Below, piece after piece: positions 57,431 to 64,000 of a DNA stretch of 64,000 nt. The notes beneath the pieces were generated by a model, which saw nothing but the letters and a program-made list of their open reading frames with translations, had not been told where the DNA came from and did not search any database. How positions within the stretch are numbered: position 1 is the first letter of the stretch; each line of letters starts with the position of its first letter. Source of the stretch: Cristatella mucedo (taxonomy: Eukaryota; Bryozoa; Phylactolaemata; Cristatellidae); the NCBI GenBank assembly GCA_009760855.2, contig WPIO01000005.1:13318001-13382000 (forward strand). The letters run 5' to 3'. The translations under genes and the position numbers were made by a program.

Positions 57431-58091
57431 CGATGCTTCGGCAAGTATTGAAAGTCTCCCGCAAGTTGTGCAGGACTACTACGCGAAGCTTCGTGAGGCC
57501 GTAGTGAGGGCATTCACCTGGCCGGCCGATAGAGCGCGGCTACTGCGAACTGATGTAGTAAAAGCGGGTCGGACTGAGGGGGTCGACAGTAGCGACCGTA
57601 AGAGGAAGCAGCAATCGCCGATAGTGTGTAGGGCGACGAAGACTTGCCAGGCCACGACGACCGACAGCGAAACGGTGATGGGTGAGGCGACGGCCGCAGA
57701 GGCAGCAGCAGAGCCCGCAAATGCTCTGGCAGAGACGCCGGCAGAGACGCCGGCAGAGACGCCGGCAGAGACGCCGGCAGAGACGCCGGCAGAGACGCCG
57801 GCAGAGACGCCGGCAGAGACGCCGGCAGAGACGCCGGCAGAGACGCCGGCAGAGACGCCGGCAGAGACGCCGGCAGAGACGCCGGCAGAGACGCCGGCAG
57901 AGACGCCGGCAGAGACGCCGGCAGAGACGCCGGCAGAGACGCCGGCAGAGACGCCGGCAGAGACGCCGGCAGAGACGCCGGCAAAGACGCCGGCATAGAC
58001 GCCGGCAGAGACGCCGGCAGAGACGCCGGCAGAGCGCGCAGAGGCGGCATCCACGAGCGACGCCGAGGAATACGGAAGTGTGGAAGAGTGA
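57431..58091 (+). CDS. Possible coding exon containing an AETP repeat, with a nonsense codon
   Basis: After an acceptor-like TTATGATTTTGCAG the frame from 57432 reads DASASIESLPQVVQDYYA, KLREAVVRAFTWPADRARLL, then a Lys/Arg stretch (DRKRKQQS) and an acidic Ala-rich lead into 25 AETP units. It is interrupted by a TAG at 57996-57998 in unit 23, after which the same frame continues TPAETPAETPAERAEAASTS, DAEEYGSVEE to a stop at 58089-58091. Protein-like flanks on both sides of the repeat suggest it was coding; the TAG means this copy makes a truncated product or is a pseudogene. It could also be a non-coding minisatellite, since the unit is stop-free in all six frames. No family recognised. Confidence 0.35.
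57729..58028 (+). repeat. 12-bp minisatellite, 25 units
   Basis: Exactly 300 bp of GCAGAGACGCCG. All units are identical except unit 22 (GCAAAGACGCCG) and unit 23 (GCATAGACGCCG). Degenerate related 12-mers (GCATCCGGCAGA, GCAACACCGGCA) continue to about 58205, so an old array surrounds a recently homogenised core. Confidence 0.97.
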
Positions 58092-58214
58092 CACAGGCAT
58101 CCGGTAGAGTGGTAGCAGCATCCGGCAGAGATGCGGCGCATGCCGGGGAGTCGGCACCCGCAGAGGCAACACCGGCATCCGAGAAAGAGGTGGCCGCGTC
58201 CGCCAGAGAAGTCT

Positions 58215-60716
58215 GTCACCTATGGAAGTCTATAGTCTATCGCCCACCAGGTACTAAGTCCTACTTTAACAGATTTCTCCGATATCATTTCGATTTTGTG
58301 TATAAGAAATCGTCCCTTCCTCGTTATGGGTGATTTCAACAGTCACTTTGATAAAATATCTGAGCCTTCAGCGCTGAATTTCTTGCATCGATTGACTCAT
58401 TGTCTCCTGTGGCCCATATGCATGACCCTACTCACATCAAGGATCACACACTCGACCAAATTTTCTCATACAACAGCGCTTTGTCATCACCAATTATTAC
58501 CAAATCCTGCTTATCTGACCACGTGCAGATCTCATTCAGCCTACAATGTGTGCCCTCCTCCTCCTCCTCCTCTAAAATCACCTTTAAATCGTGAAACCTC
58601 AAGACGCTTGACATCGATGGTGTCCGTGCGAGAATATCTGCTTCGCCTCTGCTGCTCAGTCCCCCTTCCGACCTGTCATCATTAGTAGATAGCTACAACA
58701 TGACACTAGCTGACATGCTCGACGAGTTTGCATTGCACCTCTTACTAAGCACACTGTGCGCCCTCGCACAGACGGCCTATGGTTTACCATAGACATTAAA
58801 CTAGCCAGGTCTACTAAGCGCAAGCTTGAAAAAGCATATAAAAGATACGTACTGACTGTCCATCAACAGGCATACGAGGACTATTATATGTCGTACCAAT
58901 TGATCCTAGCAAAGGCCAAGTCTAGCTTTCATAAAAACATTAATTACAGATGCACAATTCAAAAAATGCTGATGTCGACCATCGCCTTAACCACTCCCAG
59001 CTTAGCTCCTTGCCTGATAATACCTGTGATGATCTAGCTGATCGCTTCTCTAGCTTGTCTCTCCAGAAGATTGACGAGATCATGGATTCTATCCCTGCGT
59101 AGCCAGCATCCCCCCTATAATGATGTCCCTCGAATTCTTGCAGCACCCCAGCCTTAATTCAAGCAGGTCACTAGTAATCTTGTCATGAAGTTTGTATCCC
59201 AATCAAAGAAGACGACAAGTCCTTTGGACCCTATTCCCACTGTCCTGCTCCTACGTTGCATTGATCTGCTGCTGCCATGCATAACTAACATCATTAATAT
59301 GTCATTAGCCCCAGGTTATGTCCCACCATCTTTCAAAGAAGCTGTAGTCTGGCCACTACTCAAGAAAGCGACACTAGACCAAGAAAACTTAAGCAACTAC
59401 CCTACAGTCTCCCTTCTACCATTCCTATCAAAAACACTAGAACGAGTCATGGGAGACCAGCTGAACTCACATAAGTTCTAGTCTGGCTTTAGAGCTAATC
59501 ACTCCAGAGAGTCAGAATTGCTTCGGGTGTACAACGACCTACTTAGAAATGCAGACATGGGTACAATTTCTCTACTTGTTTCGCTCGATCTTTCGGCAGC
59601 TTTCGAAACTGTCGAACAACAAGTTCTTCTTGAACGCCGCTCATCTCGCCTAGGTATCACTGGCACTGCCCTGCAGTGGTTCAGGTCCTATCTCAGTGGA
59701 AGACTGTGTTATTGATGTGAATGGATTAATATCATCCGAGGTACCTCTGAAATATGGAGCACCTCAGGGCTCCGTGCTAGGTCCGGTTCTTTTCACGGTT
59801 TACACTCTCCTTCTTGTTGATGGGATTGCCAAGTAAAACCTAGGCTTTCACTTCTATGCGGATGTCACTCAGTTTTACCTTAGCTTTGATCCCTCCTAGT
59901 CCTCCAAACACCTCGAATTCTCTCAACTCCCTTGCTGCTTGTATTGATGACATCCGCGCATGGATGGCAGCAAAGTTTCTTAAACTAAACGATGATAAAA
60001 CTAACTTACTAGTTATGGGCAAACTAAGTGTGATTCAGAAATCGGAAAGGCTGATGCTCAAAATCGGCTGTCAGCATATCCTGGTAGATCTGCACAAATT
60101 TTAGCTGGCATGTTCCAAAGTTACCTTTCCTTAAACGACTACATTTGCTCCACAGTCAAGTCTGCCTACTTTCAGCTACACAGCATTGCTAAAATTCGGG
60201 CTTGTTCAGACAGAGATGCCGCATCTAAATTGGTATGTGCATTCGCGACATCCCGTCACGACTTCTGAAACTCACTGCTTGCTAGCCTACCGGCATGTGC
60301 AATCAAGCGCTTACAGCTGGCGAAAAACTCTGCAGCTAGGCTTGTCTGTCATGAGCGTCGCAGTTGGCACATCAAACCATTTCTTGCCGATCTGCACTGG
60401 CTACCAGTCAAGCAACAGATCGACGTCAAGGTTCTGTGGTTCGATTTTAGGTCCCTTCATTCTTTGGCTCCAGCCTACCTATCAGATCTACTCCCCCACC
60501 ACGCCAAGCATCATGCCACCTGCTTTTCGGAATATAACTGTTTACGTATACCTCGTACAAACCTCGATTCCTTTGGAGACCGCCATTTAATTAGTATGCT
60601 CCCAAAGCCTGGAACTCACTCCCGACTTGCGTCACGACAACCCCTGACTTGACCACATTCAAAAAGAACATATAAAAGCACCTATTTATGACAGCATTTA
60701 CACTTCAAGTGTGCTA
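58215..60716 (+). mobile_element. LINE family 1, degraded copy
   Basis: 5'-truncated within the endonuclease (IVYRPPGTKSYFNRF, then VMGDFNSHFDKISEP, DHTLDQIFSYNSAL, SCLSDHVQISFSLQ after a frameshift). Linker (FTIDIKLARSTKRKLEKAYK), RT (SPLDPIPTVLLLRC, SFKEAVVWPLLKKATLDQEN, LLVSLDLSAAFETVEQQVLL with D to E change in motif A, ALQWFRSYLSG, FLKLNDDKTNLLVMGK). C-terminal thumb (LPACAIKRL-like, SLAPAYLSDLLPH-like, SFGDRHL). Multiple stops and frame changes; the tail is missing and the copy ends at about 60716 where an inverted SINE A begins. Confidence 0.87.
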
Positions 60717-60724
60717 CCAAAACA

Positions 60725-60838
60725 TAAAAAATATAATTCATTTGCATAGCACCTTAGCCCATAACCTCGGTCATCAAATTCATTCACCTTGACTTTGGAC
60801 ACCAAAGGCAAGAACCTTAACGACTGGGCTAAACAGGG
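60725..60838 (-). repeat. SINE A copy, inverted, internally deleted
   Basis: Reverse complement reads AGCCCAGTCGTTAAGGTTCT, then GATGACCGAGGTTATGGGCT and directly GGTGCTATGCAAATGAATTA. The segment holding GAGATTAAGTTCTCT is lost. Confidence 0.6.
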
Positions 60839-61520
60839 AATCCTCTAGAGTAACATCTCCTCCATAGCTTCATAGATGGAGCATATGGCTATTCAGTGCA
60901 ATAATACCCATTCTTATTCGTCTCTGAGTACATGGCAATTCTCAGACAACATCTCCAATATAATCATCGTGCTGCAAGAGTTATTATGAGGCGTCGCAAA
61001 ATATGGCACCATGTGGTAAACTCAGAATGAAGCTTCCTCAAAAGCTGCATCGCTGTATAAGGATTGTTTCCCATTGCGGGCATAGCCCCAGCCGGCGAGT
61101 TCAAGTTAATTTGGCCTGCTCGGTGACCTCAGATCCTGAGCTCAGCCCGCGGAAACAGTAGCTGCGCTCGCTCGCTCGCGCCTTGGTGCTGACTCGCACC
61201 ACGGGATTGCTGATGGGCAGTAGTCGAAACCCGGCGCTGCCGCCGCTTCCACCTCCTCCTCTTCCTCGTTTCTTCCTCGTTTCTTCCTTCTCCTCCTTTT
61301 TCCTTCCTTCTCCTCCTCGTTCCTTTATTCTCCTCCTCGTTCCTTCATTCTCCTCGTCGTTCCTTCATTCTCCTCCTCGTTCCTTCATTCTCATTCTCCT
61401 TCCCCCACTCTGGCTCACTGCATCGCTGCAGTTCCAGTCAAGGTGCAAAGCAGGCGGAGCAAGTGCATGACTCTCACTTCAAGTAGCACGCATCGAAGAT
61501 GGTTCCATAGGATCGTTAGA
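60839..61520. other. Pyrimidine-rich stretch, no gene recognised
   Basis: Includes a polypyrimidine block (61240-61410) made partly of four 20-bp units GTTCCTTCATTCTCCTCCTC at about 61319-61398. The plus-strand frame across it (61183-61470) is a repeat artefact. Confidence 0.5.
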
Positions 61521-61523
61521 GCG

Positions 61524-61549
61524 TATATATATATATATATATATATATA
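61524..61549. repeat. (TA)n microsatellite abutting SINE A
   Basis: About 13 TA units at the tail end of the inverted SINE A that follows. Confidence 0.9.
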
Positions 61550-61692
61550 ATTCATTTGTATAGCGCCCCAAGAGAACTTAATCTCTATTCAGGCACTTCA
61601 CATATGACTCAGGGCTCGAGCCCACGACATCAGCCATACCTTAGTCGGGGGCGAGCACCTTAACCACTGGACCAAACCAGCTCGGCGAGGTT
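61546..61692 (-). repeat. SINE A copy, inverted, near full length
   Basis: Reverse complement: GAGCTGGTTTGGTCCAGTGG, TTAAGGTGCTCGCCCCCGAC, GTCGTGGGCTCGAGCCCTGA, GAATAGAGATTAAGTTCTCT, TGGGGCGCTATACAAATGAA. Very close to the copy at 30.6 kb. Confidence 0.85.
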
Positions 61693-62340
61693 TGCCGTAT
61701 TGCAGAGCCGCGACCGCTTGCTCTCTTAGGAGCGGTTTCTTAGCAGGATTGGTATTGATGAGAAGGAATCTCTACGAACTAAGGAGCTAGGGGTACAGGG
61801 GTGTATCGAACCTTCGATCTTGACGCCCTTGGTGGTGGGGGTCAGCAGGGTTAAAATAATTTTGCTAATATAAAAGTTACTCTGACAACATAGAAAGCAC
61901 TGCTGTATGTGTCTGATTGTAGGCACTGAGTGACTGTCGTGGCTGGTCTGATGGTCATTAGGAAGTCTATTTTCAAAGACAGCCGCCGCCGAAGTGGATT
62001 TCAGCGAAAGCGCAGCGTCAGCGCCGAGGATGGAGTCTCGATTTAGCCTTCGCCGCTCGGCTCGCTGGCCTCACGCCAACCCAGACACCAGCTACCACCA
62101 CCAGGCCAACGCCGATACAGTCTGGCGTCTAGCAGAATTAGCGCCGGCCGCCGGAGGCTGAGCTAAAGCTAATAAAAATAAAGGGTTCGGCCGAACTCAC
62201 AGATACTTTCGCAGTGCGGTTGGCTGCGAGCGGTCCGTAATCTTATCCGACTGTGGCCAACTGAAGCTGAACGACGCCAGGACGGCTTACCTCCGCTTAC
62301 CGCCGTAGGATAGCTTTCGAACCGTCCGATTGGCAAGATG
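61693..62340. other. Nothing recognised
   Basis: No supported exon or repeat; GC content rises towards 62.3 kb. Confidence 0.4.
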
Positions 62341-63136
<796 letters not shown>

Positions 63137-63289
63137 GGGCTCCCTGCATTCCCGCGCTGCGGTGCCTTTCCAGAAAGATCGAAGCGCTCGAAACTTGCAT
63201 AGGCGAGGGGGCGTGTCTGTCTTATCAGTCCACACTTGACCTGACTGCAGATGGGCATTGTCTCATTAAAATCGACCGAGTAGCTTACC

Positions 63290-64000
63290 TGTGGCGACGC
63301 CGCAGCGCCTTTAGAACAGCGAGCGCCCGAAACAACGAGAACTCGAAGCCTCGTGAAATTGAAAGTGCGGCACTCGCGCTCCGCCGAAAACCGGCGGCCC
63401 AGCCCAGCTTTTTTTTTCAAAGAAGGTCGCCGATCGGCGGCTCCTTGCGCAGCTGCCGCGATCGGCAGCGAAAGGAGACAAAGTTGAACGGCTCGCGCCG
63501 CTGCCGCTCGCCTAGCGAGCGAGCGGCTAGCCTAAGATTAATTGATTCGCTTCCATTCAGATGCTGTAAAACCCGCGAACAGAGCCTCGGCAAATCGATT
63601 GCGGTCATTTCCGAAACTGCCGCGTAGATTTGCAAATATCGATTGTGGCGCTTGGCAGCCGCAGCGACAGGCCGCGCCAGTCGGGCCGGCCACCGGGGCG
63701 CCGCCGCCGCCGCTGGGCGCCGCTCCTCGGGCGGCAGTCTTGTTTACACGGCGGAGGTAAGCAACTCGTGTCGCTCGCGCGGCCGAATCGGCGCTCACCG
63801 TCAGCAAGCGCAAGTCTCGTAAAGAGCTCAGCAAAAGTTTCGATAATGGAAAAAAAGAGACCCTTTGCGGCCTCGCTCGAGCGGCGACGTCGGACCGGCG
63901 CGAACGAAGCGGAAGCCGGTCGCCCGGACGCTCGCGGCCGCCGCTCGAGCGGGGGGGGGGCAGAGAGAGCGACCCGTCGCCTTCGCTCGGTCTCGCGCAA
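63290..64000. promoter_or_regulatory. CpG-rich segment at window edge
   Basis: GC-rich and dense in CG dinucleotides, with frequent GCGCC and CCGCC boxes, comparable to the NHE first-exon region. May be a promoter or first exon of a gene continuing outside the window. Several GC-driven frames overlap (including one open off the right edge on the minus strand), none recognisable. Confidence 0.45.

Noticed and set aside
57729-58028. CRISPR-like array
   Set aside because: Head-to-tail 12-bp units with no spacers in an animal genome; a minisatellite.
57479-58219. Long frames in five other readings of the 12-bp minisatellite
   Set aside because: The unit has no stop codon in any frame, so openness is uninformative; only the AETP frame has protein-like flanks on both sides.

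Overview
This is nuclear DNA from an invertebrate animal; the phylum cannot be read from the sequence. Genes are split by GT-AG introns, repeats are dense (non-LTR retrotransposons, tRNA-derived SINEs, a hAT relic, long dinucleotide tracts), and two CpG-rich segments look like animal promoters. Nothing prokaryotic was seen (no operons, ribosome binding sites or CRISPR).

The clearest gene is a plasma-membrane type Na+/H+ exchanger (SLC9A/NHE, closest in pattern to the NHE2/NHE3 group) on the minus strand from 42,531 down to about 18,527. Nine coding exons were assembled by eye; reading phase matches at all eight junctions, giving about 626 codons: signal peptide, the membrane exchanger domain and the start of the cytoplasmic regulatory tail. 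The extreme C-terminus is unresolved; one phase-compatible candidate last exon lies at 12,886-13,045. The first exon sits in a CpG island (about 42.1-44.0 kb).

A second minus-strand gene lies at about 5.5-7.2 kb. Four exons with matching phases encode a basic, nuclear-looking protein that I do not recognise, with a KKRKR cluster and a possible PP1-docking motif (KNVTF). Possible further exons are at 5,563-5,807, 3,577-3,669 and 1,783-1,880. A third possible minus-strand gene is suggested by two phase-matched exons at 51,730-52,188. An acidic coding-like stretch at 57.4-58.1 kb contains a perfect-register 25 x 12 bp minisatellite.

The rest is mostly mobile DNA. Family 1 is a CR1/L2-like LINE with an ATT-repeat tail; large copies are at 9.1-12.5, 46.3-49.3 and 58.2-60.7 kb, with many 3' fragments. 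Family 2 is another LINE with a TGTAA-repeat 3' end (17.0-17.5, 44.4, 45.1-45.4, 47.6-47.9, 56.3-56.7 kb). Family 3 is at 53.4-54.5 kb. SINE A carries the 3' tail of LINE family 1, so that LINE probably mobilises it. SINE B is a separate tRNA-derived family present in both orientations. A decayed hAT transposase gene occupies 14.8-17.0 kb. A ~790 bp CT/GA tract precedes a second CpG-rich segment at the right end, possibly the promoter of a gene outside the window.
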